Assembly: GCA_949152475.1 (NCBI GenBank)
Contig: OX424555.1
Location: forward strand, 70,757,499-70,821,498
Origin: Terebella lapidaria
Taxonomy: Eukaryota > Annelida > Polychaeta > Terebellida > Terebellidae
Reading direction: 5' to 3'
DNA: 64,000 nt
Position numbers and translations under genes: made by a program. Of the stretch, positions 23,700 to 33,945 are shown in pieces; position 1 is the stretch's first letter, and each line of letters starts with the position of its first letter. The notes under the pieces are model-generated. The model did not search any database. It saw nothing but the letters and a program-made list of their open reading frames with translations, and had not been told where the DNA came from.

Positions 23700-24605
23700 C
23701 ATTAAGCCTAATATCTCACTTAATATTGAGATTAGAGACTAGGAATCAATTGTGGACATATAGCAAATGATATATGCTGAATATTGTCGTGACCTTGAAT
23801 TTGACCTTTGACCTCATTTTCAAGGTCACAGGACAAAATGGCTAATATTTCGCTTATTATCGACTTTACAGCTTAGGAATACATTGTGAACATATAGGAA
23901 ATGATATATGCTGAATTTTCTCGTGACCTCGAATTTGACCTTGACCTCATTTCCAAGGTCACAGGACAAAATTGCTAATATCTCGCTTATTATCGACTTT
24001 ACAGCTTAGGAATCAATTGTGAACATATAGGAAATGATATATGCTGAATATTTTTGTGACCTTGAATTTGACCTTTGACCTCATTTTCAAGGTCACAGGA
24101 CAAAATGGCCAATATCTTGCTTTTTAGTGACTTTACGCCTTATGAATCAATTGTGAACATATAGGAAATGATATATGCTGAATATTCTAGTGACGTTGAA
24201 TTTGACGTTTGACCTCATTTTCAATGTCAACAGGACAAAATGGCTAATATCTTGCTTATTATAAACTTTACAGCTTAGGAATCAATTGTGAACATATAGG
24301 AAATGATATATTCTGAATATTCTCATGACCTTGAATTTGACCTTTGACGTAAATTTCAAGGCCAGTCATTTTATTTTCAAGGTCAGAATACAAAATGGTT
24401 CATATCTCTCTTATTATCAAATTCACAGCTTAGGGGTCCATAGTGAACATATAGGAAATGATGTATGCTGAATATTTTGGTGATCTAGAATTTGACCCAC
24501 GATCCAATTTTCAAAGTCAGAGAACAAAATGGCTAATATGTCGCTTATTATCATCTTTACAGCTTAGGAATCAATTGCGAATATAGAGGAATGATATATA
24601 CTGAA
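23700..24605 (+). repeat. Tandem array 1, seven units of about 134 bp
   Basis: The marker AAATGATATAT starts at about 23765, 23899, 24032, 24166, 24301, 24456 and 24589, giving spacings of 133-135 bp except one of 155 where about 20 bp is added. Each unit holds TGACCTTGAATTTGACC, then in several units TGACCTTTGACCT, then TTTTCAAGGTCA and AAAATGGCTAATATC. The array resumes at about 26262-26430 after the nested element. Confidence 0.9.
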
Positions 24606-26262
24606 TTAAGGCATTTCAGCAGAAATGCCTTTATGGTTTTGTCAAAAAAAATTTTTTTTTTCACTTTTTGGTTTCCGCACGATAACTTCAGTTTGCCTCG
24701 ATGTATCTTCGCCAAATTTTCACTGCTGGTCAGAAATGTTGTGTGGAAGAAGCCTATTGTTTTTGAGCCGGCTCCGGGGTCCGTGAGGTCCGTGAGGATG
24801 AAATCAATGTTTCTGGTTTCCGCACGATAACTCAAATAGTGTTATGGCAATGACTGTGGAACTTTGCATGGAGGTTCATATATCACCAGGGAAGAAGCCT
24901 GTTGATTTTGAGGCCGATTCGTCAAACGACCTTTGACCTAGGGCTCGAAATAATTTTAGCTGAGTCATCCTTGAGGCTCTCATGCATATCTCGGAAACGG
25001 TGCGTCGTAGAGCGAAACAGACGTTATTTTCAGACTCGTCATCCCAGACAAACATGTCTAAGGGGTATTATGGATGACCTTTGACCTTGACCTTAAATTT
25101 TTTCGCTGAGTCGGCATTTTTCGTTTATGTCGATATCTCGGAAACGGTGCGTCGTAGAGCGAAACGGACATTATTTTCGGACTCGTCGCCCTAGACAAAC
25201 ATGTCTTAGGGGTATTATGGATGACCTTTGACCTTGACCTTAATTTTTTTTGCTGAGTCGGCATTTTTCGTATTCGTCGATATCTCGGAAACGGTGCGTC
25301 GTAGAGCGAAACGGACGTTATTTTCGGACTCGTCGCCCTAGACAAACATGTCTTAAGGGTATTATGGATGACCTTTGACCTTGACCTTAAATTTTTTCGC
25401 TGAGTCGGCATTTTTCGTTTTCGTCGATATCTCGGAAACGGTGCGTCATAGAGCGAAACGGACGTTATTTTCGGACTCGTCGCCCTAGACAAACATGTCT
25501 TAAGGGTATTATTGATGACCTTTGACCTTGACCTTAAATTTTTTCCCTGAGTCGGCATTTTTCGTTTTCGTCGATATCTCGGAAATGGTACGTCGTACAA
25601 CGAAACGGATGTTATTTTTGGACTCGTCGCCCCAGACAAACATGTATATAGGGTATTATGGATGACCTTTGACCTTCAATTTTTTTCGCTGAGTCGGCAT
25701 TTTTCGTTTTCGTCGATATCTCGGAAACGGTGCGTCGTAGAGCGAAACGGACGTTATTTTCAGACTCGTCGCCCTAGACAAACATGTCTTAAGGGTATTA
25801 TGGATGACCTTTGACCTTGACCTTAAATTTTTTCGCTGAGTCGGCATTTTTCGTTTTCGTCGATATCTCAGAAACGGTGCGTCGTAGAGCGAAACAGACG
25901 TTATTTTCGGACTCGTCGCCCTAGACAAACATGTCTTAGGGGTATTATGGATGACCTTTGACCTTGACTTTAAATTTTTTCGCTGAGTCGGCATTTTTCG
26001 TTTTCGTCGATATCTCGGAAATGGTGCGTCGTAGAGCGAAACGGATGTTATTTTCGGACTCGTCGCCCTAGACAAACATGTACATAGGGTATGATGGATG
26101 ACCTTTGACCTTGACCTTAAATTTTTTCGCTGAGTCGGCATTTTTCGTTTCTGTCGATATCTCGGAAACGGTCTCATTGGGAACTTATCATGTCAGCATT
26201 TTGTTTTTTTCATGCTTGACCCTGAAATGCCTCCAAGGCCTTTAGGCCTTGACGTCTAGTTT
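24605..26262. mobile_element. Nested element carrying the 147-bp satellite
   Basis: It interrupts an array-1 unit after ATATACTGAAT. The left end is AAGGCATTTCAGCAGAAATG, itself a hairpin, and the right end region has CTGAAATGCCTCCAAGGCC, which pairs inversely with the left end over about 10 bp. The exact right boundary is uncertain by some 20 bp. The interior is diverged copies of a CCGCACGATAACT motif followed by array 2. No transposase. Confidence 0.65.
24985..26180 (+). repeat. Tandem array 2, nine units of 147 bp
   Basis: The marker TCGGAAACGG starts at 24991, 25138, 25285, 25432, 25579, 25721, 25868, 26015 and 26162. All steps are 147 bp except one of 142 bp. Units are much more alike than in array 1, so this array is younger or homogenised. 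Each unit has TGACCTTTGACCTTGACC except the 142-bp one, which is shortened there. Since 147 is a multiple of three, open frames run along the array on the minus strand with 49-residue periodicity; I treat these as by-products. Confidence 0.93.
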
Positions 26263-26482
26263 TTTCATGAACTTGAACTTTCACCTCATTTTCTAGGTCA
26301 CATCACCGATCACAGAATGGCTAATATCTCACTTATTATCGACTTTACAGCTTAGGAATTTATTGTGGACATACTAGAAGTGATATATTTGTTGAAAAAT
26401 TATTTTCAAGGTCACTGGACAAAAGGCTAATATCTAAAATGTATATTGTCCGGTAACCTTTCTTAGCCCTTGGGCTAATTTT

Positions 26483-26775
26483 ATCTGTATATATAGTGTT
26501 ATGAGAAGATAATCAGTGATATACGGTGGTGTGCGTGGAATTGTCAGTCCATCTTGCACTTTTATGCTTTGTTTACATATGCGTGTGATGGTTACAGTTC
26601 CTGTGAATCGCCTATTTACGTGTGAACCGCCTGTTCAAATAAGCAAAATTTCGCAAAAGACTGGGTTGCAGACATAACATTTATTGTGAGTACGTCTCGT
26701 TGAGTAAATTTTACATGTTTAATATGAAATATAGTTTTAAAAATATATTGCTTGTTTTCGAAGTCAGTTGATTTA
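26483..26775 (-). repeat. R5 dispersed repeat, interrupted copy, second half
   Basis: Reverse complement of about 2765-3045. Begins CTGTATATATAGTGTTATGA immediately after the R2 tail and runs to the TTTTCGAAGTC word. Confidence 0.78.
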
Positions 26776-27466
26776 ATATTGTGTGTGAAGACTACATGTA
26801 GATATATTTTCATCTAGATGTGTTAGTATGTCTTTATTACGAATGCTGACAACAAAGGACGTTTCTCAAACTCCTTCTCGGAGTTGTCCTTCAGAATGAC
26901 AAGACCTCACATAAAAATGGGAAAATGTCAATAAAATGGGACAGGGACGTGCCAAAGGTCCTTGATTATTGGTGACAATACGTACACAGTTTCGGTCGCT
27001 CAATTTCTCTGAAATATAAGTTTGAAATGTCACTATTTGTTTTCAAATTTAGCAATTTTTTGCACAAATTTTTCAGGACAAAGTGTAGTAAAGGGAAACA
27101 TCTCGGAAAATGACACTTAGTAAAGGGAAACATAACACTGCGTGGAGGGTATCATCAGCAAATAATCCGCCAGTGATTCAAACGAACAAAAAACATTGCA
27201 CGTTATTAATTCTTGAGGTGAGTATTTCAGTTATATACACCTATACAATATTTCCGAAGTGCCAGTGAGTACTGTTTCACCACAGATACTGATAAAACCA
27301 CATTTTTAATGACGGCGATGAGAACAAGTAATGTATTTGCATCTAATATATCCCTACGTGCGGTCTGTGTCATCCATCAGTATTTCAGAAATACAAATTT
27401 ATTACCTACATGCTTCACTCCTGTGTGTGTCCAACTGGCACTGGAAATGTTCACCTGAGCACGTGT
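26775..27466. other. Unassigned DNA
   Basis: Contains a repeated AGTAAAGGGAAACAT phrase (about 27089 and 27119). No gene recognised. Confidence 0.4.
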
Positions 27467-27580
27467 TTTGGTAGTGTGTTAATCGGTAAAGTGAATCAAC
27501 TCGGCGTAGGGTGTACCATTGAACATCGCGTAGGGCATTCATAGCGAAACAGTTCTACGCCCGTGAACATAGCTTCCAGA
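27466..27580 (-). repeat. Inverted-repeat arm, right
   Basis: Inverse partner of 22215-22330, with GCGTAGGGTGTACC, GTAGGGCATTCATAGCGAAA and CAGTTCTACGCCCGTG. Confidence 0.72.
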
Positions 27581-28690
27581 TGCGAGAACTGGTGTAGAGC
27601 GGCATGTACCATTCTCCAGTCTCGTACAAATACTAATAATTACAGATTAGTATTGAAATCTTTAGAATGGCATAAATCAACATTGCTCAGGTCATCATAT
27701 CCTATAATCATGATAATGTTTGTATTTCGCGTGAGAATGCCGCGGGTTTGACACGCAGCTTTGCAGCTGTTCAAATACGCTCATTATCTGGTGAAATGTA
27801 AAGGAGTGAGAACAGCAATGATGAATCAATTTATCTTCTCAAATATGATCCCTAGGGCTTTGATCACCCAACACGACCAAGGATACGGCTACCACAGGAC
27901 ATGTTAGAAGGACAGTAGCATAACAGTAGTATCACATACACATGTCTCATCTAGTGTGTAGCCAGGAAAAATTATAATAAACTCGTAATAGTTAAGAAAA
28001 AAAAAATTTGTGCTGAAGCTGAAACGTTTTATTTTATGGCAAATTGAGGCACCAATTCTGATCTTTTGTTCCAAACACAGTATCTCAATAGATTACGGAA
28101 AACTGTGTTTTCTTCCAGAACAAAGAGCCGGAATGCCTTGTGCATGGTTGTCTATATAAAAGTATACATACTGTTGTGATATGTAATATGTATGAATGTA
28201 AGTATCAATCTATTACCTCCAATACAGCCAAATTTTGGCCCGACCAATTGTTTTATCAAAAGACACACTGGCGTCATCAATGGCAGACTATGAAAGAGCG
28301 AGTGTGAGCACATGTAAACTGTGTGACCGCAGTTGGAGTATAAGTAAACAGGCAGGATTCCGGGAGCTTACACACATCTTGTGCTGAAGCTGAAACGTAT
28401 TTTGTATTGCGCCTGACAGGCAGCCACACACGTTTTTGGAGCTCTAAATATTTGTGCCATTTTCTGTTGGATTACTTGCATATTTCTTCAGGCAATTGCT
28501 ACAAGACATTTGTGTGAGTGTCCTGTCATACTGGTACATTATCCTGGATATCTGCATTTGATATTTCATCTTAAATTATATGGATATATTATTGTAAATA
28601 TATTACTGGAGGGATGTAACAAACTTCAATAGCAGTTGAAGCGGAACGCTTTTCAGTCATGGTCCCTTGGAGGCATACTGGCCAGTGGTT
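27580..28690. other. Unassigned DNA with an R1 fragment and a short direct repeat
   Basis: R1 fragment at 28196-28295 (fixed end present, internally deleted). A 19-base phrase TTGTGCTGAAGCTGAAACG type occurs at about 28009 and 28379, one each side of the R1 fragment, in the same orientation. No gene recognised. Confidence 0.55.
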
Positions 28691-28990
28691 TAGATAGATA
28701 GTTTATTCCAAATTATGTACATCGGAGATAATGGTTGTAACAAAACATACACATGCACATAATTTGAGGATTACCTCAAAGATCATAGAGATCTGTAGTA
28801 TCCACACATGAATAATATGTTATATGGATGGTCAGGAAAATGTCGTGGATATGAGATAACCCATACAACAAAAAATAGAAGTGCCATATCATAAAGCAAA
28901 CCCCTATACCCCCAACCTCCCACCCAACCCACCCAAAGACCCCATGGGACACAGCGCGCGCCTGTCGGTGGACCTGCAACGGGCAAACAT
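28690..28990 (-). mobile_element. Possible 3' tail of a truncated retroposon (minus strand)
   Basis: Read on the minus strand the block ends GGAATAAACTATCTATCT, that is, an AATAAA signal followed by a short ATCT repeat, as in many LINE tails. The upstream part has a C-rich/G-rich stretch at 28903-28945. No coding remnant seen, so the class is uncertain. Confidence 0.35.
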
Positions 28991-29252
28991 CACAATATTG
29001 TTAAAGGCGACGGACGTTGAAAAAATAATATTCAGGATTTTTTCCTTATATGATAGAGTCGTATGAGTTATAAATGATAGCAACAATATTTTCAATGAAT
29101 ATGCATCCTGTTGCCCTGTGGGCGCTCTGTAGTGGAGACTCCCTTCAAGAAGCTTCCAGCGAATGATGTGACGTCACGATAGGTAAACCTCTGACGTTTT
29201 GGTGGCAAACGAGCGCACGATATGATGTGGATATTGATAATATTGCCTGCTT

Positions 29253-29935
29253 GTGTGTGATAATATTGCCTGCTTGTGTGTGAACATGCATGCAGATTGG
29301 ACTTTGATTGTTCCCTACCGTCGCAGTCGTGGAGGGCGTAGGAAATGCTATAACATTCCTGTTGTTGAGACGACTCGCCCTCCCACCCGCAAGGTGTCAG
29401 CTCGTGGATCTGTTCCAAGCAACTTGATCCAAATTAAACGTGTCCAGCCAACGGACTTTCCTACATTCGCGTGCATCCTTTTAAATGCAAGGTCAGTGTG
29501 TAACAAGACTCTCCTATTGTCGGAATACATCCGTGAGCGATCTTGTGACATTGCATTTTTCACTGAAACATGGATGAAAACAGCAGACAATGCTACTGGC
29601 AATGAACTCTGTCCTCCGATGTTCTCCTTCAAATCATCACCTAGTACTGGAAAACGTGGAGGCGGCATTGGAACTCTATTCCGTTCGTCTCTCCCACTCG
29701 TTCAGAATGACGTCAGTTTTTCTCCAGAGACGTTTGAATATCAGTGTCTATCGCTGAGCAAGCCCACATCTTTGAACATTGCAATTATCTACCGTCCACC
29801 TTCAACATCAAAAGCCGCATTCTTACTCGAATTTGAATCTTTTCTGGCAGAGTTTACAGCCCGTGCAGGAAAAGTTCTTATTTGTGGGGACTTCAACATA
29901 TGTGTTAATGACGTCAGCAGCACCGATGGCCTTCC
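29253..29935 (+). pseudogene. LINE ORF2 endonuclease, N-terminal part
   Basis: Start chosen at ATG 29286 or earlier; the frame opens at 29253. It shows ILLNARSVCNKTLLLSEYI, TETW (catalytic Glu), RGGGIGTLFRSSL, IYRPPS and CGDFNI (catalytic Asp/Asn), all in the order of the exonuclease-endonuclease-phosphatase fold that nicks target DNA. The frame is lost in about 29920-29935, after VNDVSSTDG, where the family continues AFLKLIETYDL; that continuation is present in the next frame. A one-base change explains it. The lead of about 50 residues is basic and unassigned. Confidence 0.88.
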
Positions 29936-31210
29936 TCAAACTAATAGAAACATATGACCTACATCAGAGTGTTCAAGGTAGCACTCATGTTTCTGGAAAC
30001 ACTCTCGACCTTGTGTTAACTCGTTCCAATGAACATGTCCTCAGTGGTCCACCGTGTACAATGCAACATCGTATATCTGATCACAAGACAATAGCCTTTG
30101 ACGTTTTGGGAGCCTCTCCACATAACAAGCTAGAACAGCGACCAGGGCGGGACTATAGGGAACTCGACTTGGAGTTCTTCCAGTCTGAACTCGCTATCAA
30201 GCTTGGAGACATTGAAACACACGGAAAAACAGTCGATGGCATACATGATGCCTATTGCAAGATCCTGACGGAGTGTCTCGACCACCACGCTCCAGCAGTG
30301 ACACGCCCCCGTCGTGAGAGACGATCTGCTCCTTGGGATACAGCGCAGCTCCACACTCCGCGTCGTGAGCGCCGCAAGGCTGAACGCACCATGCGTGCTT
30401 CCAACCTGGAAATCCACAAACAAATATACATTGAAAAGAGGGACCAGGTTATTGCTCACGTTAAAGCAGCAAAAATCAGTTTTTATCGAAAAAAAATGAT
30501 TGATGCTGACCAAAAGGTCACTTATGGAGTCATCCACTCACTAATGAAAAACACAAGTGATGTGCTACCCCCTCTTGATGATCTGAATGCCTTGTATGAG
30601 AACTTTTCAAGGTTTTTCGCTGAGAAAATCGAGCGTATTGTGAACAATATATCATCTGGACCAGCAATTCTGGTTCCAACTCCTGAACCTTTCCCAGCTA
30701 CGATGCAACCACTGACACAGTACACCGTTGTATCCTCCCAGGAACTCTCAGAAGTGATTATAGCAGCAACGACGAAGTCCTCTGTGCTGGATCCAATCCC
30801 GACTTGGCTGCTGAAGAAGACAATAGCCTGTCATCTTCCAGCTCTTGCCAAAGTGGTTAACGACTCACTTCAAGGAGGTGTCGTCCTGTCGTCATCACGG
30901 GAAGCACTAATCAAACCACTACTGAAGAAACCGTCACTCAACCCAACTGTTCTCAAAAACTACCGGCCAGTGTACAATTTGACATTTATTGGAAAAATAG
31001 TTGAGCGCCTTGTCCTTAAGCGTTTCACAATTCATCTTGAAGTGAACGCCCTGCATGAAACTCTGCAATCTGCATATAAGCCACACCACTGCACAGAAAC
31101 GGCCCTCTTGAAGGTATGTTCGGATATTGCGGCTGAACTTGATGCGTCACGTGCAGTACTACTGGTTCTTCTTGATCTTAATGCGGCATTCGACACTATC
31201 AGCCACAGTA
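29925..31210 (+). pseudogene. LINE ORF2 end of endonuclease and first half of reverse transcriptase
   Basis: Continues with AFLKLIETYDLHQSV, the endonuclease motif RISDHKTIAFDV (SDH), a basic linker (RRERRSAPWDT), then RT motifs: DPIPTWLLKK, LIKPLLKK, LKNYRPVYNLTFIGKIVERL, ALHETLQSAYKPHHCTETAL and motif A LLDLNAAFDTISHS carrying a catalytic Asp. NYRPV-NL normally reads NYRPVSNL, so a Ser is changed to Tyr. The frame breaks in about 31200-31220, just after motif A. Confidence 0.88.
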
Positions 31211-32300
31211 GACAATCGACATGCTCGCCTCCAAGTTCGCCGTCAAGGACCAAGCGCTGTGCTGGTTCAAGTTCTACCTGGACAACAGGACACAACGTGT
31301 ATGTGTAGGCAACCATCAGTCTACAGAGACGGTCCTTAGGCACGGGGTGCCTCAGGGATCGGTCCCAGGGCCGGTGCTCTTTGCCCTATATACCTCCCCC
31401 CTTCGCGAGATCATCCAGGACTACGGTGTCAACTATCACAAGTACGCGGATGACCTCCAGCTATACATACCGTACGACCCCAGTAAATCTGGTTCCCGCG
31501 AGCAGGCCTGGGATACAATGGTGCAATGCATCTCAGCTGTTCAGCAGTGGATGTCCTCGCACTCGCTCCAACTTAACCGTGATAAAACGAAGGTAATCGT
31601 CATCCAATCACCACACCATCAAAGGCTCTACGGTGACTATCCATTACATGTAGGGGACACAGTGATCACCCCCAGTCCCACAGTCTGTAACTTGGGTGTA
31701 ATCTTGGACTGTAATTTGTCTATGCATGACCAGGTCTCCCAGGTACTTAAGGCATGTAATTTCCACTTGCGCAACATCGGACGCGTTCGGAAGCATTTGA
31801 CACTCGAGGCCTGCCAGACTGCAGTGCAAGCCCTAGTGATCTCGAGGTTGGACTACTGTTGTTCCCTCCTGTCCAGTGTATCCGGACAGCAACTCCACAG
31901 ACTCCAACTCATCCAAAACCGCGCAGCCAGGTTGATCACGCTCCAAAACCCACGTGATCATATCAAGCCGACACTCGCTCAACTGCACTGGCTCCCAATA
32001 CACTTACGGGTCCAATTTCGGATATTGGTCTACACGTACAAGTGTTTAAACAATGTGGCACCGGCGTATCTGACTGACATGGTCACCTTGTATCGCCCAG
32101 TTCGTTGCCTTCGGCCCAGCCATGACCCCACCAGACTGGTCCAACCTGCCACTTCAAAATCTATTGGCCAGAGCAACTTTGGATATATCGCCCCAAAGTT
32201 ATGGAACAATTTGCCCAAGTATATCCGAGCGTGTAAAACAATCCACCGCTTCAAAAGACTACTGAAAGCCTTCTTCTATACAGACTATTTTAAAGCATAA
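31205..32300 (+). pseudogene. LINE ORF2 second half of reverse transcriptase and C-terminal region
   Basis: Reads LASKFAVKDQALCWFKFYL, GVPQGSVPGPVLFALYTSPL (motif B), YADDLQLYI (motif C with catalytic YADD), LQLNRDKTKVIVI, then the CR1/jockey C-terminal region: ISRLDYCCSLLSSV, LQLIQNRAARLI, LAQLHWLPIHLRVQFRILV, YKCLNNVAPAYL and FGYIAPKLWNNLPKYIR. Ends at a stop at 32298-32300. About 360 codons with no internal stop, so the damage to this element is limited to the two frameshifts upstream. Confidence 0.93.
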
Positions 32301-33170
32301 TTGTTCAACTTCTTTTGGTTTTTGAGGTCAATGTCATGACATGTTTTTACCTCCACTATATATGTCCGTTTGTTCTTTTTAACTTATATATTTACATCAA
32401 TAGTTTACCTTGTACAGCGCCTTGATGCTTTTGCGATAAGGCGCTTTATAAATAACGGTTTAAGAATAATAATAATCTTCAGTATGCAATCGACCACTGT
32501 TGAATATTGTGATTGATACCAGTAAGATGACAGTTTCACACAAAGTTAAAAGAATTGTGTAAAAAGTGTTCGTAGTACCCATGATTGTTATTAGGCAGAC
32601 TTGTCGAATAAATTGAGCAAATCACCTTTTGGTTGCAAGAATAGTGATATTTGAATTGTGTGCAAGAGACGTCAGCTGCCCTTCACTTAGCACTTAAACA
32701 GACAAACTGCATTCACATGGATGGCTACTGCAAGTACGATCAATAAATTGCAATGCGTAACGGGTAATAGCTGTGGAAGATTGACATTCAGTACGATATT
32801 GGACAGCTGAATCTGTTTGGTTGTGCGAGGATTTCAAAGCATACATATGAGAAAAAATAGAGCCCCACACTGATGCAAATTGAGAACCCGACAAGATTTA
32901 ATAATGACAAAATCATATGACAGTCATTTATGAATCTCTTGTAACTAGTTTCTCAACATTCAACGACATTACATTAACGACACAAATATGTTATCAAGAT
33001 AAATTTGATTTTCGAAGGGAAAGAGTCCTGATCTTACTGATGAATAATGCATAGGAGATTTGCTTCCATATCAGTGAGCCCGTCTTGCTTTCGTCGTTCG
33101 TGAACTCGTTGGCCTGGTCATCATGATATTTTGGTATTTATCAAACTTTTGTCAACGACGCCATTGGTTA

Positions 33171-33571
33171 GCAATCTCTAAAACCAGTGCAAATGAAAGT
33201 GACCAACTTTCCAATTACATTACACATTGATAGTATTTCTAGTGAGTGATGCCTCACTATAAGCAATCTACTATCATGACGGCAATACTCTTAAGTCATT
33301 GACACAGGTGACTGATTCTCTGAATATTGAGTTTTGCATGTTTTCCGCATAATGATAATCTAATCAATGTGGCCGTTTTATGATGACATATATGTATTGT
33401 ACACAGTGCCTGCTTTATTATGTTCAATAATCATGTCTTTCGTCAGCAATCTCTAAAACCAGTCCAAATCTCTAAAACCAGTCCAAATGAAAGTGACCAA
33501 CTTTCCAATTACATCACACATTGATAGTATTTCTAGTGAGTGATGCCTCACTATAAGCAATCTACTATCAT
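33171..33571 (+). repeat. Recent 107-bp direct duplication
   Basis: 33171-33277 and 33446-33571 are almost identical (GCAATCTCTAAAACCAGT ... AGCAATCTACTATCAT). The second copy is 19 bp longer because AATCTCTAAAACCAGTCCA is itself tandemly doubled. Compared with the diverged surroundings this is a young event. Confidence 0.9.
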
Positions 33572-33649
33572 AATTTCGTCAGCAAACGCTTACATGGAGA
33601 GCTCATTGATACTTTATGGCAACAATTATTGCGAAAATCAGCTCCTATT

Positions 33650-33945
33650 TTTTTCAAAACTGGGAAGGGAGGGAATCTTTATTTTTTATTTTTTATTTTG
33701 CCAAAAATGTCGTCCTCATCTCATGAGAAAATTGGGTAGGGAGGCACTTTTTATTTTTTATTTTTGGCTTGGCAAACACTCACGCACAAAGGCATTCAAG
33801 CCCGAATAAATCAAGCCTTTAGAACACATGTAACACATGACATTAATGATTTCATTTCTAGAGGCTTGATTTATTCAAGCAGATTCAAGCCCAAATCAAT
33901 CAAGGATTTCATTTCGAAATGCTCGATTTATTTGGGCTTGACAGC
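33650..33945. repeat. A+T-rich TTTTTATTTTTTATTTT units and a fold-back of AAATCAAGCC words
   Basis: Two units of GGGAGG..CTTTTTATTTTTTATTTT lie at about 33667 and 33739, and a third at about 34328-34360. At 33795-33942 the word TCAAGCCC-AATAAATCAAG occurs in both orientations several times, giving overlapping hairpins. Confidence 0.7.

Larger units (their letters stand above)
23272..26482 (+). mobile_element. R2 satellite-bearing element, copy 3, inserted in R5
   Basis: Starts AGGTTACCGACC with fold-back GGTCCGATAACCT (23272-23299), then repeated GTCGTCCGTC words to about 23352. It ends TTGTCCGGTAACC and TTAGCCCTTGGGCTAATTTT. The terminal AGGTTACCG/CGGTAACC pair is inverted. The interior carries array 1 (134-bp units) which is itself interrupted at about 24605-26262 by a further element with array 2 (147-bp units). 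Comparison with the contiguous R5 copy at 2765-3330 places the insertion in a T-rich target (CAGTTTTT). No coding genes; transposition mechanism unknown. Confidence 0.82.
29100..32474 (+). mobile_element. CR1-like (jockey superfamily) LINE, nearly full ORF2, inactivated
   Basis: Contains an apurinic-type endonuclease, reverse transcriptase and C-terminal region in order, then a 3' UTR. The 3' end has a stem-loop GCGCCTT...AAGGCGC (32417-32444) followed by TTTATAAATAACGG and an AATAATAATAAT tail, typical of this group where the RT recognises a 3' hairpin. Two frameshifts break ORF2. No ORF1 is recognised upstream. The 5' boundary is not defined; a 23-bp tandem duplication (GATAATATTGCCTGCTTGTG type) lies at 29236-29281. 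The sequence is otherwise well kept, so this is the youngest large retroelement in the window. Confidence 0.9.

Noticed and set aside
25058..26177. Two long minus-strand frames of 193 and 173 codons encoding a basic 49-residue repeat, as a possible repeat protein gene
   Set aside because: They follow directly from a 147-bp tandem period divisible by three. The frame breaks where one unit is 142 bp. No start context, no conserved flanking exon and no known domain.
23700..26430. Regularly spaced repeats resembling a CRISPR array
   Set aside because: Units are 134 or 147 bp of continuous homologous sequence without unique spacers, there are no cas genes, and the context is eukaryotic.
29348..29668. 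Minus-strand frame opposite the LINE endonuclease
   Set aside because: Shadow of the well-supported plus-strand endonuclease frame.
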